In this document: one piece after another, positions 8,232-15,269 of the stretch
How positions within the stretch are numbered: position 1 is the first letter of the stretch
Layout: every line of letters starts with the position of its first letter
The notes under the pieces: model-generated
The model's database searches: none
Seen by the model: the letters and a program-made list of their open reading frames with translations, nothing else
Told to the model about the DNA's origin: nothing
NCBI GenBank assembly: GCA_024653325.1
Contig: JANLFX010000029.1
Span: forward strand, 1-34,053
Direction of reading: 5' to 3'
Origin: Anaerolineae bacterium
GTDB lineage: Bacteria; Chloroflexota; Anaerolineae; JACIWR01
Length of the DNA stretch: 34,053 nucleotides
Translations under genes and position numbers: made by a program

Positions 8232-8567
8232 ATGGGTAACCGATTCCGTTATCTCCTCTGGGGCCTGGCGGCGCTGCTCATGCTCCTCCCGGCGCTGGTC
8301 CTGGCCCAATCCAGCGGCGGGACAGCGGGGGCAAGCTCTGCCGCTACCGGGGCGGGCGCGGGTTATGAACTCACTTGGTGGACGATGGACGGCGGGGGGT
8401 ACACCTTCAGCACCGGCGGCCCCTACAGCCTGGGCGGCACGGTCGGCCAACCGGATGCGGGAGTGCTCGCCGGGGGCGGCTACACCTTGGGCGGCGGCTT
8501 CTGGGGCGGCGGGGTGGCAGCAGGGCAGCATGCAATCTACCTGCCGCTGGTGCTGAAGAATTATTGA
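8232..8567 (+). CDS. Small secreted protein with YLPLVLKNY C-terminus
   Basis: 111 residues with AAAGGAGG just upstream. A signal peptide (LLWGLAALLMLLPALVLA) is followed by a Ser/Gly/Ala linker and a glycine-rich unit: TWWTMDGGGYTFSTGG, then GTVGQPDAG, then GGGYTLGGGFWGGG. This GQPDAG/GGFW unit is frequent in secreted proteins of Chloroflexota and Planctomycetes. The protein ends exactly in IYLPLVLKNY, the same type of tail as in the beta-helix protein upstream (VYLPLVGKS). Twelve bases separate it from the repeat protein, so they are likely co-transcribed. Role inferred: cell-envelope component. Confidence 0.75.
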   Translation: MGNRFRYLLWGLAALLMLLPALVLAQSSGGTAGASSAATGAGAGYELTWWTMDGGGYTFSTGGPYSLGGTVGQPDAGVLAGGGYTLGGGFWGGGVAAGQHAIYLPLVLKNY

Positions 8568-8618
8568 GGGACAGGTGTGCGCAACCGGTAACTGTCGTTT
8601 TGGAAAGGAGGGGTGTGG

Positions 8619-8828
8619 ATGTCTGGCGGAGCCATCATCGGTGCCGTGGTCGGGCTCATCCTGGCTTGGCTCATTGCAGCCATGAGATCGAGAGCCACGC
8701 ATCTGGGCGGGGGCGGGTGGCGGTTTGAAGGCCTGGGGTGTCTGGCAAACCTGCTCCTATATCTGGTGTTTGCCGCTGTGGGCGCTGTGATTGGCGCGGT
8801 GTTTGTCGGCATACTGGCTTCCCTTTAG
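8619..8828 (+). CDS. Small two-helix membrane protein, unknown
   Basis: 69 residues from ATG 8619, with AAAGGAGG 7 bases upstream (a GTG at 8613 is too close to that site). Two glycine/alanine-rich transmembrane segments (GAIIGAVVGLILAWLIAAM and LLLYLVFAAVGAVIGAVFVG) flank a short polar, glycine-rich loop. The size and glycine-zipper look are like small GlsB/YeaQ-type membrane proteins, but I do not recognise a family. It follows the secreted-protein genes on the same strand. Confidence 0.55.
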   Translation: MSGGAIIGAVVGLILAWLIAAMRSRATHLGGGGWRFEGLGCLANLLLYLVFAAVGAVIGAVFVGILASL

Positions 8829-8928
8829 ACGGGAAGAATCTGACCAAGGGGGACCTGGGAGCAAGGTTCAAGTTGTGGAAAACCAAATCGCCGCTGCGTC
8901 GTCCGTGCGGCCATCGTGAGGTGCATCC

Positions 8929-9138
8929 ATGTCTACCGTTGAGTACGCATCCTTCCTCATCCGCCTGTGGTGTGAGCAGAACCCGCAGCAGGTGGGGCCA
9001 ACCGCCGACTGGTGTGGCGAGATCGAGCACATCCAGACGGGAGAATGCTGGACCTTCAGCACCCTGGACGAACTATTGGACTTCCTGCGCTGGCAGGCGA
9101 AGAACCTGGATGCCTTGCGCCGGCCGGTGGGCGAATGA
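8929..9138 (+). CDS. Conserved hypothetical protein, 69 residues
   Basis: Starts with ATG 8929 behind GAGGTG. The sequence MSTVEYASFLIRLWCEQ, then DWCGEIEHIQTGECWTFSTLDELLDFLR, resembles a small family often seen in Chloroflexota next to secreted or regulatory proteins. The HIQTG..WTFSTLDELLxFLR core is the most conserved piece. There is no signal peptide or membrane segment, so it is cytoplasmic. Function unknown. Confidence 0.6.
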   Translation: MSTVEYASFLIRLWCEQNPQQVGPTADWCGEIEHIQTGECWTFSTLDELLDFLRWQAKNLDALRRPVGE

Positions 9139-9256
9139 GCATTAACTCCCAATGGAAGGTCGCAATGAACCACGCGACGATAGTTTTATAGGTCCTTGTG
9201 GGCACTGGCTGGAACCTGGGCCAGCACCTTGCCGCCCATCAGGGCGCAGGAGTTGT

Positions 9257-9285
9257 TTGCACTTTCCGCTATATTGAGGTAGAAT
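9257..9285 (+). promoter_or_regulatory. Sigma-70-like promoter in the 9139-9530 gap
   Basis: TTGCAC at 9257-9262 and TAGAAT at 9280-9285 are separated by 17 bases. It would give a leader of about 240 bases before the esterase gene at 9531. I see no recognisable RNA motif in that leader, and the rest of the 9139-9530 gap shows no gene. Confidence 0.5.
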
Positions 9286-9530
9286 CAGACCCTGGGCGGA
9301 TTGCCTGACTGCCATCCTGGCGAGCTGGCCGCCGGCGCGCAGCGCCTAGAGCGCGCTACCCGTTCCTGCCATTCGTGGATGTGCTTGGGCAGGTTGCGGC
9401 TGACCGATAGTCCCTGCCCATAGGCCCAGACCCACGATCTCTCTCCCTGTTCCTGCTCTCGTATCTTTTACCTCGTGACCTTGACTACCTGCTGCCGATG
9501 GGGTATCAATTCATAAGGATACAAGGCTCT

Positions 9531-10271
9531 ATGGCAGAGTTGGACCTGAACCCGTTTTTCTTCGCAGGCGGCCCCACCGGCTGCCTGCTGGTGCATGGCT
9601 TCAGTGGCAGCCCACCGGAGATGCGGCCCATGGGGGAGTACCTGGCCGCGCAGGGGTTGACGGTGTTGGGAGTGCGTCTGGCCGGGCACGGGACGTCCCC
9701 CGAGGACATGGCCAGGACCACCTGGCGCGACTGGGCGGCTTCCGCCGAGGAGGGCTTGCGTCAGCTTCAAGGGCGGTGCTCAAGGGTCTTCGCCGCTGGG
9801 CTTTCCATGGGCGGGCTCATCGTCCTGCACCTGGCCGCACACCACCCGCTGACCGGGGTGGTGGCCATGAGCACGCCGGCCTACATCGCCGACCGGCGCT
9901 TTCGCTTTCTGCCGCTGATCCAGCCCTTCGTGCGCTGGATCAATCCCGGTATGGAATCGGACCTGACCGACCCTGAGGCTGAAAACCGCTACTTCGCCTA
10001 TAAGCGGTTGCCCACGCGCTGCGTCGTCAGCCTCGGCCACCTGCTGAAACTGGTACGGCGGGAATTGCCCCGCATAAAAGCGCCGGTGCTGGTCATGCAG
10101 GGGCGCTGCGATCGCACCATCCCCGCCGACAGCGCCCAAATCATCTTCAACGGACTTGGTACAACCGACAAGGAACTGGTCTGGTTCGAAAACTCCGGCC
10201 ACTGTATGACGGTTGACAGCGAACGCGAGGCGGTCTGGGCCAGGGCCTATGAATTCATCATCCGGCGTTGA
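9531..10271 (+). CDS. Carboxylesterase / monoacylglycerol lipase-like hydrolase
   Basis: A 246-residue alpha/beta hydrolase. The catalytic triad is visible: Ser92 in GLSMGG, Asp194 in RCDRTIP, His224 in NSGHCMTVD; the oxyanion region is LLVHGFSGSP near the N-terminus. The compact size and the DRTIP and GHCMT motifs match the Est30/monoacylglycerol lipase group, which cleaves short- and medium-chain esters or monoglycerides in the cytoplasm. I place the start at ATG 9531 (MAELDLNPFFF), which fits the family; ATG 9498 is an in-frame alternative. It converges with the PlsY operon on the other strand. Confidence 0.82.
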   Translation: MAELDLNPFFFAGGPTGCLLVHGFSGSPPEMRPMGEYLAAQGLTVLGVRLAGHGTSPEDMARTTWRDWAASAEEGLRQLQGRCSRVFAAGLSMGGLIVLHLAAHHPLTGVVAMSTPAYIADRRFRFLPLIQPFVRWINPGMESDLTDPEAENRYFAYKRLPTRCVVSLGHLLKLVRRELPRIKAPVLVMQGRCDRTIPADSAQIIFNGLGTTDKELVWFENSGHCMTVDSEREAVWARAYEFIIRR

Positions 10272-10296
10272 CCGCTCCGCATCCACTCAAAAGTGA

Positions 10297-10974
10297 TTAT
10301 CGCTTGCCGTCATTTGCGAGCGGGCGTCGCGTCCATTCCTCACGGGGGCCGACGTCACGGTCCAGCAGCAAGCGGTACAGCAACACCCGTCGCCGCGCCG
10401 CGGGCTCCACGGGCAGCGGCAGGCGATTGGCCTCCAGTCGCTTGAGCAGAGTGATGACCAGGGCCACCCCACAGGCCACCGTCACCGCCGGTGGGCGGCC
10501 CAGCCACCAGGCGAACACCGGCAGGGTGACCAGGCCCACCAGCGCGCCCGCCGCCGTCATACGTGCCAGGCGGCCCAGCGCCAGCCAGCCCAGAAAATAC
10601 ACCGCGCCGGGGAAAAAAGTCCCTGCCAGTGTGCCCAACCAGGCCGACAGCCCTCGCCCACCGCTGAAGCCGAGATAAAGTGACCAACTGTGACCGACGA
10701 CGGCGGCCAGTCCCGTCGCCAGGGCCACCGGCAGGCCGAATCCCAGACGCAGCGCCAGCCACGTGGGTATGGCCGCTTTGAGCACATCGCTTAATCCAGC
10801 CACCACCGTCGCCCAGATGCCCAGCCATACCCCCACATTCGAGCCGCCCACGTTGCCACTGCCGTACTGTCGCAGATCAATCCCCTTGACCGCGCGCGCC
10901 AGCAGGTAAGAGAAGGGTATCGAGCCCAGCAGATAACCGGCAGCAATCCACAGCAGAAACTCCCCCGTCCTCAT
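10297..10974 (-). CDS. plsY: Glycerol-3-phosphate acyltransferase PlsY (copy 1)
   Basis: A 225-residue integral membrane protein carrying the PlsY signature loops: GSIPFSYLLAR near residue 17, GSGNVGGSN near 39 and GFSGGRG near 102 (usually GGKG). PlsY moves an acyl group from acyl-phosphate to glycerol-3-phosphate, the first step of membrane phospholipid synthesis. Several hydrophobic helices are evident. It overlaps the upstream alpha/beta hydrolase by ATGA (10971-10974), implying coupled translation. The last ~45 residues (RRRVLLYRLLLDRDVGPREEW) are a charged extension beyond the usual core. A second PlsY-like gene lies at 24073-24678. Confidence 0.88.
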   Translation of the reverse strand: MRTGEFLLWIAAGYLLGSIPFSYLLARAVKGIDLRQYGSGNVGGSNVGVWLGIWATVVAGLSDVLKAAIPTWLALRLGFGLPVALATGLAAVVGHSWSLYLGFSGGRGLSAWLGTLAGTFFPGAVYFLGWLALGRLARMTAAGALVGLVTLPVFAWWLGRPPAVTVACGVALVITLLKRLEANRLPLPVEPAARRRVLLYRLLLDRDVGPREEWTRRPLANDGKR

Positions 10975-11852
10975 CGGCCATCACCCTTTCGTCGCACGTA
11001 GACGTGGGCTGGCTGGAGTGCGGGACGTTTGACGGGCATCCGCAGTTCGCGCACCAGCCAGGTCATCCACAGCCGACGCACCAACCAGGAGCGGCAGGCG
11101 CTGGAGTGCACGCCCCAGGGCGAGAGGATCAGCTTGCGCGGCGCTTTGGCCCGGCGATAGAGGGCCAATGTGTGGCGCAGTGGGACTTTATTGTCCCACA
11201 AGCAGTGCACCAGCAGTACCGGCGTGGGGGCGATGGACTCCATCACGTCTGCCAGAGGCCGTTGCGCCCAGGAGCGGGCCATTCGTGCCCAGTCCACGGC
11301 CAGACGATAGCCCAGGCGCTGCATATCGGCCCTGGCCCGCGCCCCCTGGCGCGGCTTCATGCCTGGAAACGGCCCATCGTCCGGGTAATGGTGCACTGCA
11401 TTGGCGAGGTGGGGTGGCAGGCGCTTCAGTCCGGCCAGCAATTTCGCTCCGGCGTCATCGGCGGCCGGGGCCAGGGCGACCACGGCGGCAATGGCGGGTT
11501 CTTGTGCAGCCGCCAGTAACACCAACCTGCCGCTGATGCTGTGTCCAACCAGGGCGATGCGCTTGGGGTCCACCGGGGATTGGTGAGCCAGCAGCATGGC
11601 GGCGGCCAACACATCATCAACCGGGTCCTCGGCATACACCCCGCCGGATTGACCATGCCCCCGCAGGTCGAAGATCAGTGCTGCCACGCCGCGCGCGGCC
11701 AATTCACGGGCCGCACGGACCATCTCGCGGCGGTCCGAGGCGAAGCCATGCAGCAGCACCGCCCCGGGTCCTTGCGCGGCTCCATCAGGATAAAAGCATT
11801 CCCCCCGTAACATTACCCCTCTATTCCTGAACTCAATCTCTTTCGTCTTCAT
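10971..11852 (-). CDS. Alpha/beta hydrolase
   Basis: 293 residues. Motifs in order: VLLHGFASDRRE (oxyanion loop), FDLRGHGQSGG, nucleophile Ser in LVGHSISG (about residue 104), acid Asp in CLWDNKVP, and His in WGVHSSACRS. The closest types are cytoplasmic serine hydrolases of the acyl-CoA thioesterase/esterase kind; the substrate cannot be read from sequence. It lies between DegV and PlsY in a tight minus-strand operon, so a lipid-ester substrate is a reasonable guess. The C-terminal ~35 residues are basic. Confidence 0.78.
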   Translation of the reverse strand: MKTKEIEFRNRGVMLRGECFYPDGAAQGPGAVLLHGFASDRREMVRAARELAARGVAALIFDLRGHGQSGGVYAEDPVDDVLAAAMLLAHQSPVDPKRIALVGHSISGRLVLLAAAQEPAIAAVVALAPAADDAGAKLLAGLKRLPPHLANAVHHYPDDGPFPGMKPRQGARARADMQRLGYRLAVDWARMARSWAQRPLADVMESIAPTPVLLVHCLWDNKVPLRHTLALYRRAKAPRKLILSPWGVHSSACRSWLVRRLWMTWLVRELRMPVKRPALQPAHVYVRRKGDGR

Positions 11853-11964
11853 TGGCGATTACACAAAGCCCCAAAGCCGGCGTCAACCCCACGTCAATGG
11901 GCAGGTCGTAGTGACCCAGGCGGGTGGGGGCGTCCGCACGGCGGGCTAAAGAGACGTGTTTCAT
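11833..11964 (-). CDS. Possible 43-residue small protein in the DegV-PlsY operon
   Basis: An ATG at 11964 follows the DegV stop codon directly, with GAGGAG just before it. The ORF runs MKHVSLARRADAPTRLGHYD, then LPIDVGLTPALGLCVIANE, and ends at TGA 11833, overlapping the start of the hydrolase by 20 bases. Stop-to-start contact upstream and overlap downstream are what a coupled small gene would show, and the segment fills an otherwise empty 112-base gap. I do not recognise the family and it could be chance. Confidence 0.35.
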   Translation of the reverse strand: MKHVSLARRADAPTRLGHYDLPIDVGLTPALGLCVIANEDERD

Positions 11965-12819
11965 TCACTCCTCGCTTTCGCTCCACCACGCCATCCCTAA
12001 CACTCCTGGACCGGCATGGGCTCCCATGACCGGGGTAAACTCGGTGGTGAATAATTCACGACAGTTGAAGAGGGTTTCCACCTCTTCCTGTAGGGTTTCG
12101 GCCTCGTCTAGTGCATCGGCGTGCATGATGGCCACGTGTACCGGCCACTCTCCCACGTCGTCTTTCATGCGAGCCAGGAGGCGGGCTGTGGCCCGCCGTC
12201 GGGTGCGTGGCAGCTCGGCCAGCCGCGCCGGACCGTTCTCGACGGTGAGGATGGGGCAGATTTTGAGCATACTGCCAGCGATGGAGGCGATAGCCGGTAC
12301 ATGCCCGCCGCGATGCAGATAGGTCAACGTATCCAAAAAGGCGTATACACGGACGCGCCGGGCGATCTCGCGCGCCCGCGCCAGCACTTGTTCGACATCG
12401 GCCCCGGCCTCGGCTGCCCGGGCTGCCTCCAAGGCGGTGAAGCCGCACCCCATCGCCGCGCTGCGGCAGTCGAATACGTGTACCGGCACGTCCACCAGCT
12501 CGCTGGCCGCACACGCCACTTGGTAGATGCCGCTCAGCTCGGCGGAGAGGTGAATGGAGACGATGGCTTCCGCTTCCCGCGCAGCGTGGGCGTAAGCGCG
12601 CACAAAATCACCGATGGAAGGAGTGGATGTTTTGGGCAGCGCTCCGTTCTTTGCCTGACGCAGATGCTGGTACAGTTCAGTAGGCGAGATGTCCACTCCG
12701 TCTCGATATTCGTGATCATTCCAGTAGAGGAGCACCGGGACGACGGTCACGTGATAGCGTGCGGCCAATTCTGGTGGCAGGTTGGCCGCCGAGTCGGTGA
12801 CGACAGCGACCTTGCGCAT
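11965..12819 (-). CDS. DegV-family fatty-acid-binding protein
   Basis: 284 residues with the DegV/FakB pattern: VAVVTDSAANLP at the N-terminus, DGVDISPTELYQHLR, PKTSTPSIGDF (the TSxPS fatty-acid head-group loop), SIHLSAELSGIYQ, DCRSAAMGCGF and YLHRGGHV. FakB proteins hold a free fatty acid while FakA phosphorylates its carboxylate; the acyl-phosphate then feeds PlsX/PlsY. Here a plsY lies two genes downstream in the same operon, which supports that role. No FakA kinase is in the window. The start at ATG 12819 comes just after the upstream gene's stop, preceded by GAGGGATAG. Confidence 0.88.
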   Translation of the reverse strand: MRKVAVVTDSAANLPPELAARYHVTVVPVLLYWNDHEYRDGVDISPTELYQHLRQAKNGALPKTSTPSIGDFVRAYAHAAREAEAIVSIHLSAELSGIYQVACAASELVDVPVHVFDCRSAAMGCGFTALEAARAAEAGADVEQVLARAREIARRVRVYAFLDTLTYLHRGGHVPAIASIAGSMLKICPILTVENGPARLAELPRTRRRATARLLARMKDDVGEWPVHVAIMHADALDEAETLQEEVETLFNCRELFTTEFTPVMGAHAGPGVLGMAWWSESEE

Positions 12820-12822
12820 TCT

Positions 12823-13074
12823 CTATCCCTCCTTGCCCCGTGGACCATTACGCTGTAAGATGAGCTGCAGCAGGCGACAGATCAATACCACGCTCAGTAC
12901 AGCGAAGGTCAAAAGCAGGGCGATGGGTACCAGGAGTGAAATCTTCCCCTCGGCAGAGATGGGGGTTTGTGTAGCGTAGCGGGAGAGCGCGTACAATAGA
13001 GCCACGGTTCCCGCTGCCCCCAGTAGCATCACGATAGAGGCAATAACGATAACCGCTGATCGGAATCGGCGCAC
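12823..13074 (-). CDS. Small two-helix membrane protein, unknown
   Basis: 83 residues from GTG 13074, with GAGG 5 bases upstream. Two transmembrane segments (SAVIVIASIVMLLGAAGTVA and LLVPIALLLTFAVLSVVLIC) are separated by a short extracytoplasmic loop and followed by a basic tail. Its stop lies 3 bases before the DegV start, so it heads that operon. I recognise no family. Confidence 0.55.
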   Translation of the reverse strand: MRRFRSAVIVIASIVMLLGAAGTVALLYALSRYATQTPISAEGKISLLVPIALLLTFAVLSVVLICRLLQLILQRNGPRGKEG

Positions 13075-13134
13075 GATAACCTCAACCCCAGGAAAACGGC
13101 AGTGAGTTTGGGTAACCGAAGCTTTGCATAAAAT

Positions 13135-13190
13135 AGTATATCAGAAAGAGGTTAAAGGGGGTGGTAAACGGAGGTTAAAAAGTGGTTAAC
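13135..13190 (-). promoter_or_regulatory. PHO-box-like direct-repeat array with -10
   Basis: On the minus strand four repeats of the type (G/T)TTAACC occur: 13190-13184, 13179-13173, 13169-13163 (GTTTACC) and 13156-13150, with 10-13 base phasing. Nine bases further is TATACT (13140-13135), with no -35 at the usual distance. PhoB/OmpR-type regulators bind such direct repeats in place of a -35, and cyanobacterial Pho boxes have a very similar TTAACCT core. It would drive the 13074-10297 operon. Confidence 0.45.
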
Positions 13191-13197
13191 GAGCAAG

Positions 13198-13309
13198 CCC
13201 CTCACGCAGTGAGGGGTGGGTGACAGCTTGCCCGGCAGCGGTGAGGCTCCCCCGACTGCGTCGGGGGCTTCCCTAAAGGTGCGACGCACTTCTCAAGTGC
13301 GTCGCACCT
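13198..13309. repeat. Cluster of three palindromic elements
   Basis: CCCCTCAC-gca-GTGAGGGG at 13198-13216, CCCCCGAC-tgc-GTCGGGGG at 13249-13267, and a perfect 15-bp-arm hairpin, AGGTGCGACGCACTT at 13277-13291 with its complement at 13295-13309 and a CTC loop. No T-run follows any of them. They fill the space between the divergent operon promoters and look like dispersed REP-type elements. Confidence 0.6.
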
Positions 13310-13321
13310 GACACCTGACTT

Positions 13322-13350
13322 TTGACAGCGTAGGACGGACGTGGTATACT
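13322..13350 (+). promoter_or_regulatory. Near-consensus sigma-70 promoter
   Basis: TTGACA at 13322-13327, a 17-base spacer and TATACT at 13345-13350. Transcription would start about 30 bases before the ATG at 13386. The -35 lies 12 bases from the long hairpin at 13277-13309. Confidence 0.75.
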
Positions 13351-13385
13351 TGATTTACTTCAAAAGAGAAGGGCAGACATTGTAG

Positions 13386-14444
13386 ATGTACATCACTGCA
13401 GATTTAGACACGAGCCGCGCGCCTGCGAGGGTGAGTTTGCAGAGCAGGCGCGCGATGTTTTTGCGGGTGTTGAAGGTGGTGACCGTGACTTTGGCGGGCG
13501 GGGCGTTTTTGCTGACCGGTGCTCCTCTTATCGCCGAAAAATGGGCCACCAGACCCCCCGCCTTTCCCACACGGGATGTCAACCCTCTGACGGAGTTGGG
13601 ACTCCCTTTCGAGGAAGTGGTTTTCCCCGCTGAGGATGGGCGGCTGCTACGCGGCTGGTTTATTCCTGCCCCGGCCTCCAGCCGGGACGCGCCGGCCATC
13701 TTGTATGCGCATGGCTCCGGACGCGATCAGCGCTCTGGCCTGTCGCTTGTTCCGCCCCTGCACCGGGCCGGTTATCATGTTTTGCTTTTCAGCTATCGAG
13801 GCTTTGGTCAAAGTGAGGGGGATGGCCGCGGGCTGACTTATGGTGTGGGGGAGAGTCAGGATGTGGATAGCGCCGTGCACTTCCTGCGCGAGGAGCGAGG
13901 CGTGCGCAACGTGGGGGCCATCGGCTATTCGGTGGGCGCGGTCAGCGTGATTCTGAGCGCGGCGCGCAATCAGGACATCGGCGCGGTGGTGGCGGTCGCT
14001 CCTTTTGCTTCTGTGGCGGAGGTGTGGACGGCGAACCGCCCGCCGTTGCTGCCCCCTTTCGTGCTGGATTGGACATTGCGCTTGGTGGAATGGCATAAGG
14101 GGTTCTCGCGCGCGGAGGCTTGTGCGGTGGATGTGGTAGGACGCATTGCCCCGCGTCCTTTGTTGCTGATTTATGGCACGAATGATGGACACATCCCCCT
14201 CGGCCACGCACAGCAGATGCTCACCGCCGCCGGGCAACCCAGCACTTTGTGGCTGGTCGAGGGCGAGACCCACGATTCGATCCGCACTCATGCCTTAGAA
14301 GCACTCTTGCCGGAGGTGATCAATATCTTTGGTGCGGCTTTGGGGTACGCTGATAATAGTTTGTATCCAAGGGGCGAGATCAACGCCCGGCAGGCTATGC
14401 GGCTCAGGGAGCACGAAACCTATACCCAAATCCGTATTCGGTGA
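13386..14444 (+). CDS. Membrane-anchored alpha/beta hydrolase
   Basis: 352 residues from ATG 13386, or 329 if ATG 13455 is used. One N-terminal hydrophobic segment (VVTVTLAGGAFLLTGAPLI) suggests a signal anchor with the catalytic domain outside the membrane. Motifs: ILYAHGSGRDQRS, FSYRGFGQSEGDGR, nucleophile Ser in GYSVGAVS, Asp in YGTNDGHIP and His in EGETHDSI. The family is the BAAT/DAP2-like 'hydrolase with alpha/beta fold' group related to eukaryotic ABHD12/13; the substrate is unknown. Its last 41 bases overlap the 3' end of the convergent response-regulator gene. Confidence 0.78.
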   Translation: MYITADLDTSRAPARVSLQSRRAMFLRVLKVVTVTLAGGAFLLTGAPLIAEKWATRPPAFPTRDVNPLTELGLPFEEVVFPAEDGRLLRGWFIPAPASSRDAPAILYAHGSGRDQRSGLSLVPPLHRAGYHVLLFSYRGFGQSEGDGRGLTYGVGESQDVDSAVHFLREERGVRNVGAIGYSVGAVSVILSAARNQDIGAVVAVAPFASVAEVWTANRPPLLPPFVLDWTLRLVEWHKGFSRAEACAVDVVGRIAPRPLLLIYGTNDGHIPLGHAQQMLTAAGQPSTLWLVEGETHDSIRTHALEALLPEVINIFGAALGYADNSLYPRGEINARQAMRLREHETYTQIRIR

Positions 14445-15090
14445 GAATGTACTGGGGATGTTGGGGATCGGGTTCGAGTTTGGCCCGTAGGCGGCTGATG
14501 TATACCTTGAGATAGTTTATCTCGTCAGTGTATTCGTGACCCCAGACGCGGGCCAGCAATGCCTCGTGACTCATCGGTCGGCCGGCGTTGCGCACCAGGT
14601 GATATAGCAGCCGGTACTCGGTGTTGGTCAGCTCTACCGCCTGTCCTTTGACCGTGACCTGCCGGGTGCTGAAATCAACCCGCACATCGCCGCACACGAA
14701 GGGCTCTTCGTAGCTCAGGGGTAACCCTTCGGCCCGGCGCAGCACGGCCCGCACGCGCGCGACCAACTCCAGGTAGCCAAAGGGCTTGGTGATGTAATCG
14801 TCGGCGCCCAATTCCAACCCGGTCACCTTGCTGACCTCGTCGTCGCGCACAGTGAGCATGATCACCGGCACGTCGGAGAAGCGGCGCAGTTCGCGTAGCA
14901 CACTGAAGCCGTCCATGCCCGGCAAAACCACGTCCAAAAGCACCAGGTCGGGCTGTTCGCTTTCGATTATCTGGAGTGCCTCGGGTCCGCTGCTCGCTGC
15001 CAGCACCTCCCAGTTTGGCTCTTGAGCGCGGAAGGCCGCGCGCACCACTTTCACCACATCTGGTTCCTCGTCCACGATCAATAGTTTCAT
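14404..15090 (-). CDS. OmpR/PhoB-family response regulator
   Basis: 228 residues. The receiver domain has acidic residues in DEEPD (7-11), the phosphorylated Asp53 in LLDVVLPGMDG, a Thr in IMLTVRD and Lys in DYITKPF. The C-terminal winged helix ends with the classic TNTEYRLLYHLVRN, YLKVYISRLRAKLEPDP and GFGYRF. Closest types are PhoB/KdpE-like DNA-binding regulators that bind direct repeats. The histidine kinase gene is upstream on the same strand, 179 bases away, and the two form a two-component pair. A candidate direct-repeat site is at 13149-13190. Confidence 0.9.
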   Translation of the reverse strand: MKLLIVDEEPDVVKVVRAAFRAQEPNWEVLAASSGPEALQIIESEQPDLVLLDVVLPGMDGFSVLRELRRFSDVPVIMLTVRDDEVSKVTGLELGADDYITKPFGYLELVARVRAVLRRAEGLPLSYEEPFVCGDVRVDFSTRQVTVKGQAVELTNTEYRLLYHLVRNAGRPMSHEALLARVWGHEYTDEINYLKVYISRLRAKLEPDPQHPQYILTEYGFGYRFRAP

Positions 15091-15200
15091 GAGGGCTCCT
15101 GATTTGTTTCTTGCACCGGAATCTGTATCCTGCTTATGCTGGACATCGGTTTTGTGTAGGCCGGTTTCTTACCGCGCCATCCGGTCGCGACAACCGTCGG

Positions 15201-15222
15201 GTCGCGCTATGAAAAGCGCGAC
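15201..15222. repeat. Palindrome between the kinase and regulator genes
   Basis: GTCGCGC (15201-15207) and GCGCGAC (15216-15222) around TATGAAAA. The 179-base gap between the two genes (15091-15269) holds this element and no ORF I can support. Confidence 0.5.
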
Positions 15223-15269
15223 TGCCGGAGGCTCGTGGTGGTCGGACGTCCCATGCCCGCCATAATTTC

